Source: Acidimicrobiaceae bacterium
GTDB taxonomy: Bacteria > Actinomycetota > Acidimicrobiia > Acidimicrobiales > Palsa-688
Assembly (NCBI GenBank): GCA_030838025.1
Contig: JAUTXM010000302.1
Span: 1-19,642, forward strand
Direction of reading: 5' to 3'
DNA: 19,642 nucleotides
The notes under the pieces are model-generated. The model did not search any database. It saw only the letters and a list, made by a program, of their open reading frames with translations, and was not told the DNA's origin. Both the position numbers and the translations under genes were made by a program. Shown here piece by piece: positions 1 to 7,332 of the stretch; the first letter of the stretch is position 1; every line of letters starts with the position of its first letter.

Positions 1-2226
1 GAGGTGGGGAAAAGGTGGGGTGAGGCGCCGGGCACGGTCTATGTCGACCAGTCGAGCGGGGAGCTGGTGTTCGCCGGCCTGAATCTGGGTCACGTGTTCA
101 TCGCAGTGCAGCCGCCCCGCGGGTTCGGCGAGGACCCGATTGCGGTGTACCACTCGCCGGATCTGGCGCCGACCCACCACTACCTGGGGTTTTACCGCTG
201 GCTGGATTCGGGCTGGGGGGCGGACGCCATCGTGCATGCGGGCAAGCACGGCACGTTGGAATGGCTCCCCGGTAAGGGGGTGGGCCTGTCGTCGTCGTGC
301 TTTCCCGACGTGGCGCTGGGCGACGTCCCGCTGGTCTACCCGTTCGTCGTCAACGACCCGGGCGAGGGCACCCAGGCCAAACGCCGGGCCCACGCCGTGA
401 TCGTCGATCATCTGCTTCCGCCCATGACCCGGGCCGAGACCTATGACGACCTGGCCCGGTTGGAGGGCCTGCTCGACGCCTACGCCCAGGTGGCGTCGCT
501 CGACCCGTCCAAGCTGCCGGCCATCCGCCGCCAGGTGTGGGAGCTGTTGGTGTCGGCATCGCTCCACCAGGACTTGGGTGTCACCGCCGCGCCCGAGGGG
601 GAGGCGTTCGACCAGCTGATCGTGCACGTGGATGGCTACCTGTGTGAGCTGAAGGATGCCCAGATCCGGGGCGGGCTCCACGTGCTGGGCCAGCCGCCGG
701 TCGATTCGGTCGAGCTCGACCTGGTGCTGGCCATGACGCGCCTGCCCCAGGCCGCGTCGGTGTCGGGGCCGGTGCCGTCGCTGCGGGCGACGGTGGCGGC
801 CCGGCTGGGCGTCGATCTGGACCGCTTTTTGTCGCGAGAACCCCACATTGAATGTGGGTTTGTCGAGGGAAAACGGGCCGGGATCGATGCGGTGGAGGCC
901 TCGTGCCGCTCGCTGCTGGCGCAGTGCCAGGAGGCGGGGTGGACCTACGAGGGTCCCGACCCGACCCTGCGCTGGGTGTGCTCGACGTTGGTGCCGGCTT
1001 TGCGGCGTACGCCGGACGAGCTGGTCAACGTGCTCGGCGCCCTCGACGGGCGCTACATCCCCGCCGGCCCGAGCGGCGCCCCGACGCGGGGGATGGCCCA
1101 CGTGCTGCCGACCGGGCGGAACTTCTACTCGGTCGACCCCAAGGCCCTGCCCTCCCCGCTGGCCTGGGACGTCGGCTGCGGGCTGGCATCGGCGTTGCTG
1201 GCGCGTCATCTGGCCGACGAGGGCAGGTATCCCGCCTCGGTTGGACTCGTGGTCTGGGGGACCGCGGCGATGCGAACTGGCGGCGACGACATCGCCATGG
1301 CGCTGGCGTTGCTCGGGGTGCGCCCGGTGTGGGGTGCCGAGAACGGGCGGGTCACCGGCGTCGCCCTCATCCCCGACGACGAGCTGGGCCGGCCCCGGGT
1401 GGATGTGGTGCTGCGGATCTCGGGGTTCTTCCGTGACGCCTTCCCGCATCTGATTGCCCTGTTCGACGACGCGGTGCGCCTGGCGGGGTTCTCGGCCGAC
1501 GGAGACCCGCGGATCTTTGGTGCCAAGCCCGGCGCCTACGGGTCGGGGATCCTGGGGTTGCTGGAGAGTCGCGACTGGCGATCGGACGACGACCTGGCCG
1601 CGGTGTACCAGGCGTGGGGCGGCTACTCCTACGGCCGGGCGGGCATGGGGGTGCCGGCGGGGGAGGCCATGGCCCGACGTTTCGCGGCCATCGAGGTGGC
1701 GGTCAAGAACCAGGACAACCGCGAGCACGACATCTTCGACTCCGATGACTACCTGCAGGACCACGGCGGGATGATCGCGACCATCCGGGCGTTGACGGGC
1801 CGCCAACCCAAGGCGTTCTTCGGCGATTCGGCTGATCCGGCGCGACCCCGGGTACGGACGCTGGCCGAGGAGGCGGCACGGGTGGTCCGCAGCCGGGTCG
1901 TGAATCCCAAGTGGATCGCGGCCATGGCCCGCCACGGGTACAAGGGTGCCTTCGAGCTGGCCGCCACCGTCGACTACCTGTACGGCTACGACGCCACGGC
2001 GCACGTGGTGGAGGACTGGATGTACGAACAGGTCACGGCGGCATACGTGGCCGACGCCGAGGTCAGGAAGTTCTTCGAGGCGTCCAATCCGTGGGCCTTG
2101 CGATCCATTGCGGAGCGGCTGCTGGAAGCGGTGGACCGAGGGTTGTGGGAGCGGCCGTCGCCCGAGGCGTTGGCAAACTTGCGGGCCGCCCTGCTGGAGG
2201 CCGAAGGTTGGGAGGAGTCGCGATGA
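1..2226 (+). CDS. cobN: Cobaltochelatase large subunit CobN (5'-truncated)
   Basis: This is the C-terminal part, about 741 residues, of the CobN/ChlH/BchH chelatase family. CobN is usually about 1200 residues, so the gene is cut by the window edge and the first in-frame GTG at 4 is not the true start. Recognisable CobN signatures are VQPPRGFGEDP with HHYLGFYRWL (residues about 37-66), HAGKHGTLEWLPGK, LPTGRNFYSVDP, RISGFFRDAFPHLIAL, QDNREHDIFDSDDYLQ and the C-terminal NPWALRSIAERLLEA. CobN binds the corrin (hydrogenobyrinic acid a,c-diamide) and inserts Co2+ with help from an ATPase complex. A ChlI-ChlD-type motor two genes downstream supports cobalt chelation over magnesium chelation, as no chlorophyll genes are present. 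The stop codon overlaps the next start (ATGA), suggesting translational coupling. I am confident of the family; the cobalt substrate is inferred from family and context. Confidence 0.95.
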   Translation, partial: EVGKRWGEAPGTVYVDQSSGELVFAGLNLGHVFIAVQPPRGFGEDPIAVYHSPDLAPTHHYLGFYRWLDSGWGADAIVHAGKHGTLEWLPGKGVGLSSSCFPDVALGDVPLVYPFVVNDPGEGTQAKRRAHAVIVDHLLPPMTRAETYDDLARLEGLLDAYAQVASLDPSKLPAIRRQVWELLVSASLHQDLGVTAAPEGEAFDQLIVHVDGYLCELKDAQIRGGLHVLGQPPVDSVELDLVLAMTRLPQAASVSGPVPSLRATVAARLGVDLDRFLSREPHIECGFVEGKRAGIDAVEASCRSLLAQCQEAGWTYEGPDPTLRWVCSTLVPALRRTPDELVNVLGALDGRYIPAGPSGAPTRGMAHVLPTGRNFYSVDPKALPSPLAWDVGCGLASALLARHLADEGRYPASVGLVVWGTAAMRTGGDDIAMALALLGVRPVWGAENGRVTGVALIPDDELGRPRVDVVLRISGFFRDAFPHLIALFDDAVRLAGFSADGDPRIFGAKPGAYGSGILGLLESRDWRSDDDLAAVYQAWGGYSYGRAGMGVPAGEAMARRFAAIEVAVKNQDNREHDIFDSDDYLQDHGGMIATIRALTGRQPKAFFGDSADPARPRVRTLAEEAARVVRSRVVNPKWIAAMARHGYKGAFELAATVDYLYGYDATAHVVEDWMYEQVTAAYVADAEVRKFFEASNPWALRSIAERLLEAVDRGLWERPSPEALANLRAALLEAEGWEESR
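839..861. repeat. Near-perfect palindrome inside cobN
   Basis: Two 11-nt arms flank a single central G at 850 and match at 10 of 11 positions. The inner eight bases on each side (CCCACATT and AATGTGGG) are perfectly complementary. The site is less GC-rich than its surroundings and encodes the stretch around REPHIECGFVEG. It could form a hairpin in mRNA or bind a dimeric protein. Chance cannot be excluded. Confidence 0.5.
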
Positions 2227-2846
2227 ACCCGAACGTGCGCGCCGACCTCGATGGGTGCCGGGCGGCCCATGCCCGGCTGATGGAAACGCTCGAGAGCGTG
2301 ACCGACGAGGTGGCGCGGCGGCCGTCGCGGTTGCCGGGCTGGATGGTTGGGCACGTCCTGGCGCATCTGGCCCGCAACGCTGACAGCCACCTCCGACGAA
2401 TCGAGGGGGCGCGGCGCGACGAGGTCGTCGACCAGTACCCGGGCGGGCGGGACGGCCGCGCATCGGAGATCGACGCCGGTGCGTCTCGGTCCGCGGCGTC
2501 ACTGGTGGCCGACGTGCGCTCGACTGCGGCGGCCGTCGATGCCGCCTGGGAGGCGGTTCCTGAGGAGGCGTGGGGCCGGTACACCCGTGCCGTGTCGGGC
2601 GCCCTGGTGCCGTTGTCGGGGCTGCCGTTCAGCCGCTGGCGGGAGGTCGAGATCCACCACGCTGATTTGGGGCTCGGGTTCGGGTACCAGGACTGGTCGG
2701 AGGATTTCGTGGCCCAGGAGTTGCCCCGGGCGCTGGCCACGGTGCCCCGCCGCCTGCTCGATCCCCAGGCCCGGCGCCAGTTGTGTGCCTGGCTGCTGGA
2801 GCGGGCCCCATCGCCGGGGCCGCTGGAGTTGGAACCGTGGGAATGA
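2223..2846 (+). CDS. Mycothiol-dependent maleylpyruvate isomerase-like (DinB/MDMPI fold) protein
   Basis: A 207-residue protein of the MDMPI N-terminal (DinB-like four-helix) family. In this family a metal site of His, Glu and His binds Zn and activates mycothiol. Visible counterparts are H48 in LPGWMVGHVLAHLARNADSH (residues about 37-56) and E141 with H145 in WREVEIHHADLG (about 139-150), matching the H-(n)-E-xxx-H layout of the characterised Corynebacterium enzyme. The ATG overlaps the cobN stop by 4 nt, so it is translated from the same message, and the chelatase ATPase follows after a 97-nt GC-rich gap. The real substrate is unknown: maleylpyruvate isomerisation is only the best-studied reaction of the family, and nothing here suggests gentisate degradation. 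Its place inside a cobaltochelatase operon suggests a thiol or metal role linked to cobalamin synthesis, but that is inference. Confidence 0.85.
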   Translation: MNPNVRADLDGCRAAHARLMETLESVTDEVARRPSRLPGWMVGHVLAHLARNADSHLRRIEGARRDEVVDQYPGGRDGRASEIDAGASRSAASLVADVRSTAAAVDAAWEAVPEEAWGRYTRAVSGALVPLSGLPFSRWREVEIHHADLGLGFGYQDWSEDFVAQELPRALATVPRRLLDPQARRQLCAWLLERAPSPGPLELEPWE

Positions 2847-2943
2847 CCCCGTTGGCCGCCTGGCGATCCCGGCCGGGCCGGGTTTCTGGGCGGGCGGGCG
2901 GCGGTCGTGGCGGCCCGGGCGGGCGAACGGTGGGGGGAAGGTG

Positions 2944-4944
2944 ATGGTGGGGCCACAGGTTCGCTCCGGAGAACGCAGCCGGCAGTTTCCTTTCTCCGCC
3001 GTGGTGGGGCAGGACGAGGTCAAGTTGGCGCTGCTTCTGGCGGCCGTCGACCCGGCGATCGCCGGGGTGCTGCTGCGGGGGGAGAAGGGCAGTGCCAAGA
3101 CGACATTGGCCCGGGCGCTGGCGGCACTGCTGCCGGGCGACGCCCCCTTCGTCGAGCTCCCGGTGGGGGCGACCGAGGACCGGCTGGTCGGCACCCTCGA
3201 CCTGGCGGCGGCGTTGACGGGCGGCGAACGCCGTTTCCAGGCCGGGCTGCTGGCTGCCGCTCATGGGGGCGTCCTGTATGTCGACGAGGTCAACCTGCTG
3301 CCCGATCACCTGGTCGACGTGCTGCTCGATGTGGCCGCGAGTGGCGTCAACCGGGTCGAGCGGGAGGGCATCTCGTACAGCCACCCCAGCCGTCTCGTGC
3401 TCATCGGCTCGATGAACCCCGAGGAGGGGGACCTGCGGCCCCAACTGCTCGACCGTTTCGGCCTGGCGGTCGAGGTACGGGCGTCGGTCGACCCGTTGGT
3501 GCGCGCCGAAGCGGTCCGGCGCCGCCTGGCCTTTGACGCCGACCCGGCCGGCTTCGCCGAGGCGTGGGCGCCCCAGGAGTCGGAGTTGGCGAACCGCCTG
3601 GCGGCGGTGACACCGGCAGCATTGCCCTTGGACCTGATCGAGCACGTGAGTCGGTTGTGCGCCGCGGTCGAGGCCCAGGGGTTGCGCGCCGACCTCACGA
3701 TCTGCCGGGCCGCGGCCGCCTTGGCCGGGTTCGAGCGTCGTCCGGCCGCGACCGCCGAGGACGTGCGGCGGGTCGCGCCCCTGGCGTTGGCCCACCGGCG
3801 CCGGAGGGGGCCGTTCGACGCGCCCGGGATCGGCGACGAGGAGTTGGAGCGGGCCCTGCAGGAGGCGGCGGAGGCGGGCGGGTCAGCCGGGGGCCCTGAG
3901 AAAGACGGTGACGGGGGCCCCGAAGGTGGGGCAGTCGGGGAGGCTGACGCGGGCGCGGGGGACGCCGAGTCCGGGGCGGGCGCGGGACGGGGCGCGGGGG
4001 ACGCGGAAGCGGGCGCCGAGTCCGCGGCGGGCGTGGGACGGGGCGCGGGGCGCCTCGGGCGGGGGGATGAGCGTGTCGTGGCGCCCGCCGCGCCGACGGC
4101 CGTCGTGCGTCTGGCGGCGCCGGCGAGGGGCGCCTCGGGCATGACCTCGGCCCCGGGCCGGCGCAGCACCGTCGAAGGTCCTCGGGGCCGCCTCGTCGCG
4201 GACCGTGCCCCGGACGGGCCGATCCGCTCGCTGGCGGTCGGGGCCACCGTTCGGGCGGCAGCGGGACGGCGGGCCGCCGCACCCGCCGCCGAAGGTGCGG
4301 CACCAGGCGCCGCCGCCCCAGGCTTCGCCGACGGCCCGATCATTGAGGCCGATCTGCGGGAAGCGGTGCGGGAACAGCGGGCCGGCAACCTCATCGTGCT
4401 GGCGGTCGACGCCTCGGGATCGATGGGTGCCGACCGCAGGATGGAGGCCGCCAAGGGCGCGGTGCTCAGCCTCTTGCTCGATGCCTATCAGCGGCGGGAC
4501 AAGGTGGCGATGATCACGTTCCGGGGCGACACCGCCGAAGTGGCGCTCAAACCGACGAGCAGCGTGGAAGTGGCTCGTGCCCGGCTGGCCGAACTGCCGA
4601 CGGGAGGGCGGACGCCACTGGCCGCGGGGATACGGGCGGCCCTGGACCTGGCGACCGCGCCCGGCCGCTCGGGGACGCACGAGCCGCTGTTGGTGTTGTT
4701 CACCGACGGACGGGCCACCTCGTCGGCCGGACCGGTGAAGGACCCCGTTGCCGCGGCGCGAGATGCCGCCGACGCCGTGCGCCGGCGCGGGATCTCCGCA
4801 GTCGTCGTCGACGCCGAGGACGGACCGACGCGCCTCGGCCTGGCTCGGGAGCTGGCGACCTTGATGGCGGCGCGCTATCTCACGCTGCCCGAACTCTCGG
4901 CCGTCGCCCTCGACCACGCCGTGCGCGCCCATTGGCGGCACTGA
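2944..4944 (+). CDS. Fused ChlI-ChlD (AAA+ / VWA) chelatase motor, probably the CobN partner
   Basis: A 666-residue fusion of the ChlI/BchI AAA+ ATPase and the ChlD/BchD VWA subunit. The N-terminal AAA+ domain has Walker A GEKGSAKT (residues 46-53), Walker B LYVDEVN (111-117), GSMNPEEGDLRPQLLDRFG and the following lid helices to about residue 310. A Gly/Ala/Asp/Glu-rich linker (about 315-450) is low complexity and contains an internal duplication. The C-terminal VWA domain starts near residue 470 and carries the MIDAS motif DASGSMG (489-495) and FTDGRAT. In actinobacteria this fusion stands in for CobS/CobT and powers metal insertion by CobN. ATG 2944 was chosen because a purine-rich GGGGAAGG lies just upstream; GTG at 2941 and 2947 are alternatives. 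The gene ends just before a strong hairpin. Magnesium chelation is the alternative role, less likely without chlorophyll genes. Confidence 0.9.
   Translation: MVGPQVRSGERSRQFPFSAVVGQDEVKLALLLAAVDPAIAGVLLRGEKGSAKTTLARALAALLPGDAPFVELPVGATEDRLVGTLDLAAALTGGERRFQAGLLAAAHGGVLYVDEVNLLPDHLVDVLLDVAASGVNRVEREGISYSHPSRLVLIGSMNPEEGDLRPQLLDRFGLAVEVRASVDPLVRAEAVRRRLAFDADPAGFAEAWAPQESELANRLAAVTPAALPLDLIEHVSRLCAAVEAQGLRADLTICRAAAALAGFERRPAATAEDVRRVAPLALAHRRRRGPFDAPGIGDEELERALQEAAEAGGSAGGPEKDGDGGPEGGAVGEADAGAGDAESGAGAGRGAGDAEAGAESAAGVGRGAGRLGRGDERVVAPAAPTAVVRLAAPARGASGMTSAPGRRSTVEGPRGRLVADRAPDGPIRSLAVGATVRAAAGRRAAAPAAEGAAPGAAAPGFADGPIIEADLREAVREQRAGNLIVLAVDASGSMGADRRMEAAKGAVLSLLLDAYQRRDKVAMITFRGDTAEVALKPTSSVEVARARLAELPTGGRTPLAAGIRAALDLATAPGRSGTHEPLLVLFTDGRATSSAGPVKDPVAAARDAADAVRRRGISAVVVDAEDGPTRLGLARELATLMAARYLTLPELSAVALDHAVRAHWRH
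3964..4050 (+). repeat. Imperfect direct repeat in the ChlI-ChlD linker (51-nt spacing)
   Basis: Two 36-nt copies lie at 3964-3999 and 4015-4050 and match at 34 of 36 positions. Their offset of 51 nt keeps the frame. They encode AESGAGAGRGAG and AESAAGVGRGAG. The duplication lengthens the flexible linker between the AAA+ and VWA domains and probably arose by slippage or unequal exchange. Confidence 0.75.
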
Positions 4945-4956
4945 CCACTGACGCGA

Positions 4957-4993
4957 CTGTGGCAGGTCGACCGGACTGTCGAACCTGCCACAG
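4957..4993. terminator. Bidirectional hairpin between convergent genes
   Basis: Perfect 11-bp arms CTGTGGCAGGT (4957-4967) and ACCTGCCACAG (4983-4993) flank a 15-nt interior. That interior pairs again as CGAC/GTCG with one bulged base, giving about 15 bp in all. It lies 12 nt after the chelatase-motor stop and 20 nt beyond the helicase stop, the right place for a shared terminator. There is no U-tract, which is common in high-GC actinobacteria. The arm sequence recurs in the hairpin at 14618-14670. Confidence 0.65.
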
Positions 4994-4996
4994 ACA

Positions 4997-5010
4997 CTTC
5001 AGCGCTGAAG
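4997..5010. repeat. Perfect 14-nt palindrome CTTCAGCGCTGAAG
   Basis: A self-complementary 14-mer sits between the hairpin at 4957-4993 and the helicase stop codon (5014-5016, read on the minus strand). It has no spacer, so it would make a tight hairpin or a dimer-binding site. It may be a second terminator element for the helicase transcript; a protein site is equally possible. Confidence 0.5.
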
Positions 5011-5013
5011 GGA

Positions 5014-6372
5014 TCAGCCGCGCCCGGAGCGCCGGGCGGGGGCGGGCCGGCCGGGCTTGCCGCTGCCGCCACCGACGGGCTGGCGGCGGGGCTCGAACTG
5101 GCCCCGACCGGGAGCCGAGCTGTGGATGCCTGCGGGCCGAGCCGGCCTGCTGCTCGACGTGTGGGGCCGCACCGACGGCCGGAACGTGTTCGTTCCGGCA
5201 GCAGCGGCGGCAGGGGCGGGACGGGCGGTCCGCACGCGTGGTGCCGACGAGGTCGCGATCGAACTCATCTCCGGCCGATCGATGACTCTCGGCATGCTGA
5301 GCTTGGATTGCATCTTCTTGATGTCGGCCGCCTGCGAGGCGCTGACGAGTGACACGACGAGACCCGAGGCTCCGGCACGGCCGGTACGCCCCGAACGGTG
5401 CACATACGCCTTCTCGTCGTCGGGCGGATCGAAGTTGACGACGCACTCCACGTTGTCGACATGGATCCCGCGGGCTGCGATGTCGGTTGCCACCAAGGCC
5501 TGGAAATGGCCGCCGATGAACGATGCCAGGGCCCGCTCCCGCTGCGCCTGGCTGCGATCGCCATGGATGGCGGCCGCGTCCACGCCGGCACGGTTGAGCT
5601 TGTCGGTCAGTCGATCGGCGCCCCGCTTGGTGCGGCAGAAGACGATGGCCGGCCAATGGGCGCTCACCAGCTGCGCGGTCAGGTCACTCCTGTTGGCTCC
5701 GTCGGCCCACCAGAAGACGTGGCGGTTGCTCGGGGCTTCGGAGATCGGCTCGGCGTCGACGGTGACCGGGTTCGTCTGGTAACGACGGGTGAGTTCCGCA
5801 GCGTCGCCGTCCAGCGTTGCCGAGAACAACATCGTCTGGCGCTCACCGCGGATCTGGTCGAGGAGCTTGCGCACCTGGGGCATGAACCCCATGTCGGCCA
5901 TGCGGTCGGCTTCGTCGATGACGACCATCCCGATCTCGCTGAGGTCGACCTCGCCCCGCTCCGCCAGGTCGGTGAGCCGACCGGGACAGGCGACGGCGAT
6001 GTCGAGCCCCTTGCGCAGGGCCCGCACCTGGGGGCCGAAACCGACGCCGCCGTAGAACGACGCGACCGAGGGCCCTTTGGGGCCGGCCAGCAGGATCAGT
6101 TCTTGCGTTACCTGAGCCGCCAGCTCTCTCGTCGGGACAAGGACCAGGCCTCGGGGGCGCCGCGGGCGGCCATGGCCGACCAGGGCGACCAGGGCAATTC
6201 CGAAGGCGATGGTCTTGCCTGACCCCGTCGGGGCTCGGCCGCAGACATCCCGGCCGTCGAGCGCCAAGGGCAGCGCAACGGCTTGGATGGGGAAGGGTTC
6301 GATGATGCCTCGTTGTGCCAGGCCGTCCGCGATGGCACGCGGCACCCCGAGCTCGGTGAATGTTGATGACAT
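5014..6372 (-). CDS. DEAD-box ATP-dependent RNA helicase
   Basis: A 452-residue DEAD-box helicase. It shows the Q-motif region (FTELGVPRAIADGLAQRG...PFPIQ, residues 5-30), motif I APTGSGKT (47-54), Ia PTREL (80-84), Ib CPGR (129-132, where TPGR is usual), II DEAD (153-156), III SAT (184-186), IV IVFCRTK, V ATDIAARGIHV and VI HRSGRTGR (325-332). The last 90 or so residues are a basic Arg/Pro/Ala/Gly-rich tail, typical of RNA-binding extensions in RhlE/DeaD-like helicases. It probably unwinds structured RNA in ribosome assembly, mRNA decay or cold adaptation. ATG 6372 was chosen because the conserved domain starts right there and GGAG lies at 6382-6385 upstream; a longer frame back to 6564 encodes non-conserved Pro/Arg-rich sequence. 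A leader of up to about 195 nt precedes it. Confidence 0.93.
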   Translation of the reverse strand: MSSTFTELGVPRAIADGLAQRGIIEPFPIQAVALPLALDGRDVCGRAPTGSGKTIAFGIALVALVGHGRPRRPRGLVLVPTRELAAQVTQELILLAGPKGPSVASFYGGVGFGPQVRALRKGLDIAVACPGRLTDLAERGEVDLSEIGMVVIDEADRMADMGFMPQVRKLLDQIRGERQTMLFSATLDGDAAELTRRYQTNPVTVDAEPISEAPSNRHVFWWADGANRSDLTAQLVSAHWPAIVFCRTKRGADRLTDKLNRAGVDAAAIHGDRSQAQRERALASFIGGHFQALVATDIAARGIHVDNVECVVNFDPPDDEKAYVHRSGRTGRAGASGLVVSLVSASQAADIKKMQSKLSMPRVIDRPEMSSIATSSAPRVRTARPAPAAAAAGTNTFRPSVRPHTSSSRPARPAGIHSSAPGRGQFEPRRQPVGGGSGKPGRPAPARRSGRG

Positions 6373-6621
6373 GGGTTTGGACTCCAGCCGGCACGAAGCC
6401 GTTGCTGTAAGGGGCGCGACGGTCCCGGTGGGCTTCCCCGGGCAGTCAGGCCGCCGCAGGCCGCATCGCTGTCGACCGGGAAGGTTCGGTCGGGAAACGG
6501 GAACGTTCCCGGAACACGACCCGCCGGCGCAACCCGGCAGCCTCGGCGACACGCGCCGGAGCAAGCGACCGACACTGTACCGGGGATTGAACCCTCACCG
6601 TGCGTCCTGGCGAGTGGTCCC
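6373..6621 (-). promoter_or_regulatory. Long leader/promoter region upstream of the DEAD-box helicase
   Basis: This 249-nt interval between two minus-strand genes has no convincing gene. On the minus strand a TACAGT (plus positions 6574-6579) fits the actinobacterial TANNNT -10 pattern. If used, it would give a leader of about 195 nt. I see no clear -35 box. The interval also holds a perfect 14-nt palindrome at 6498-6511. Long structured leaders are known for some cold-induced helicase genes, so post-transcriptional control is possible, but this is inference. Confidence 0.35.
6498..6511. repeat. Perfect palindrome CGGGAACGTTCCCG in helicase leader
   Basis: A self-complementary 14-mer; the half-site is partly repeated just upstream (CGGGAAACGGGAA, 6491-6503). 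It lies about 125 nt before the helicase start codon. It could be an operator for a dimeric regulator or an RNA hairpin in the leader. Confidence 0.5.
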
Positions 6622-7218
6622 TCAGTCGGCCATGAGCCCGGTCCACAGGATGGACCGGCGGCCGTCGGAAACCCTGACGGCGCCGGGGACCGAGGTGGGT
6701 AGCAACGACAAGACGGCGCCGGATCGTTCCCAACGCTCGAGCAGGGAACAGGCTTGGTCGGCTTTGCTTCCCTCGCCTATCAGCAACACCATCGTGCGGT
6801 CCGTCTCCAGCAGGTGGGGCCGGCGGGACTCCGCCCGGGCGCGAGCCGGCAACCACGGCCGTGGTCGCTTGCGTGGCCGCGGTGCGGTATCAGCATCGAG
6901 GGAACGGCACGCCACGATCGCCGTGCCGTCGAGAGCCAGGACCGACACCACGCTGAGCCGTCCCCAGCCGAGGATCGAGCGGGACCGGCGGTCGAGTCGT
7001 TCGGTCGCCACGACACCACTTCGGCCCGCCGATTCCGGAATCCCGGCGGGCGACGCCGGGGAAGGCGTACCAGTGGGCGCCGCCGATTGCTCGGGGGCAC
7101 GACGCCGTGGCGGCAGCGTGCGATGGATCAAGCGGCTGAAGCGGCGCTGGGAGGCCCACGCCCAGCTGCCGCACGCTCCCATGGTTGCGACGGCCAAGAG
7201 AAGCACGACGAATGGCAC
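6622..7218 (-). CDS. Membrane-anchored protein of unknown function
   Basis: A 198-residue protein I do not recognise. It starts at GTG 7218, preceded by an ideal Shine-Dalgarno AAGGAGGT (plus positions 7224-7231) with a 5-nt gap; this is why I reject the longer frame to 7314. The first 20 or so residues are one hydrophobic helix (PFVVLLLAVATMGACGSWAW), then a basic segment, so the N terminus is either an uncleaved signal anchor or a signal peptide. A Pro/Arg-rich linker follows. The C-terminal part has alternating hydrophobic and polar stretches (SVVSVLALDGTAIVACRSLDAD, TMVLLIGEGSKADQACSLLERW, RRSILWTGLMAD) that look like a folded domain. It is divergent from the ctpE-like gene and upstream of the helicase on the same strand. 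The strong ribosome site and helix make it a likely real gene; no function can be given. Confidence 0.65.
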   Translation of the reverse strand: MPFVVLLLAVATMGACGSWAWASQRRFSRLIHRTLPPRRRAPEQSAAPTGTPSPASPAGIPESAGRSGVVATERLDRRSRSILGWGRLSVVSVLALDGTAIVACRSLDADTAPRPRKRPRPWLPARARAESRRPHLLETDRTMVLLIGEGSKADQACSLLERWERSGAVLSLLPTSVPGAVRVSDGRRSILWTGLMAD

Positions 7219-7223
7219 CGCCC

Positions 7224-7231
7224 ACCTCCTT
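7224..7231 (-). promoter_or_regulatory. Ribosome binding site AAGGAGGT deciding the GTG 7218 start
   Basis: Read on the minus strand, AAGGAGGT is followed by GGGCG and then GTG. It is the strongest Shine-Dalgarno match I found in the window and fixes the start of the membrane-anchored hypothetical gene. Confidence 0.75.
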
Positions 7232-7237
7232 CTCCCG

Positions 7238-7249
7238 ACGTTTGAACGT
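7238..7249. repeat. Inverted repeat ACGTT-TG-AACGT in divergent promoter region
   Basis: Perfect 5-bp arms with a 2-nt centre lie 20 nt upstream of the GTG of the membrane-anchored protein, in the 114-nt gap between it and the divergent P-type ATPase. The position suits an operator, but the element is short enough to occur by chance. Confidence 0.3.
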
Positions 7250-7318
7250 GTCCTCTCACCTACCTCGACATCGACGGCGGCAAACTCAAGGCGCCTCGGT
7301 CCTAGAACCACCACCGAC

Positions 7319-7324
7319 TACCGT
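7319..7324 (+). promoter_or_regulatory. Candidate -10 box TACCGT for a leaderless ctpE transcript
   Basis: TACCGT fits TANNNT and ends 8 nt before the GTG at 7333. That spacing would put the transcription start at or next to the start codon, the usual arrangement of leaderless actinobacterial mRNAs. It would explain the lack of a Shine-Dalgarno site. No convincing -35 box is visible. Confidence 0.3.
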
Positions 7325-7332
7325 CGAGCGGC

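Noticed and set aside
2347..2943. Upstream extension of the ChlI-ChlD frame into the mycothiol-isomerase gene
   Set aside because: The extension is an out-of-frame reading of a conserved gene; ATG 2944 has a purine-rich site and begins close to the AAA+ domain.
3306..4454. A 382-codon open frame antisense to the ChlI-ChlD gene
   Set aside because: Low-complexity Ala/Pro/Arg translation, a by-product of the GC-rich linker; the plus strand carries Walker and MIDAS motifs.
6373..6564. N-terminal extension of the helicase to 6564
   Set aside because: The added 64 residues are Pro/Arg/Gly-rich with no family similarity, whereas ATG 6372 has GGAG upstream and begins at the conserved domain.
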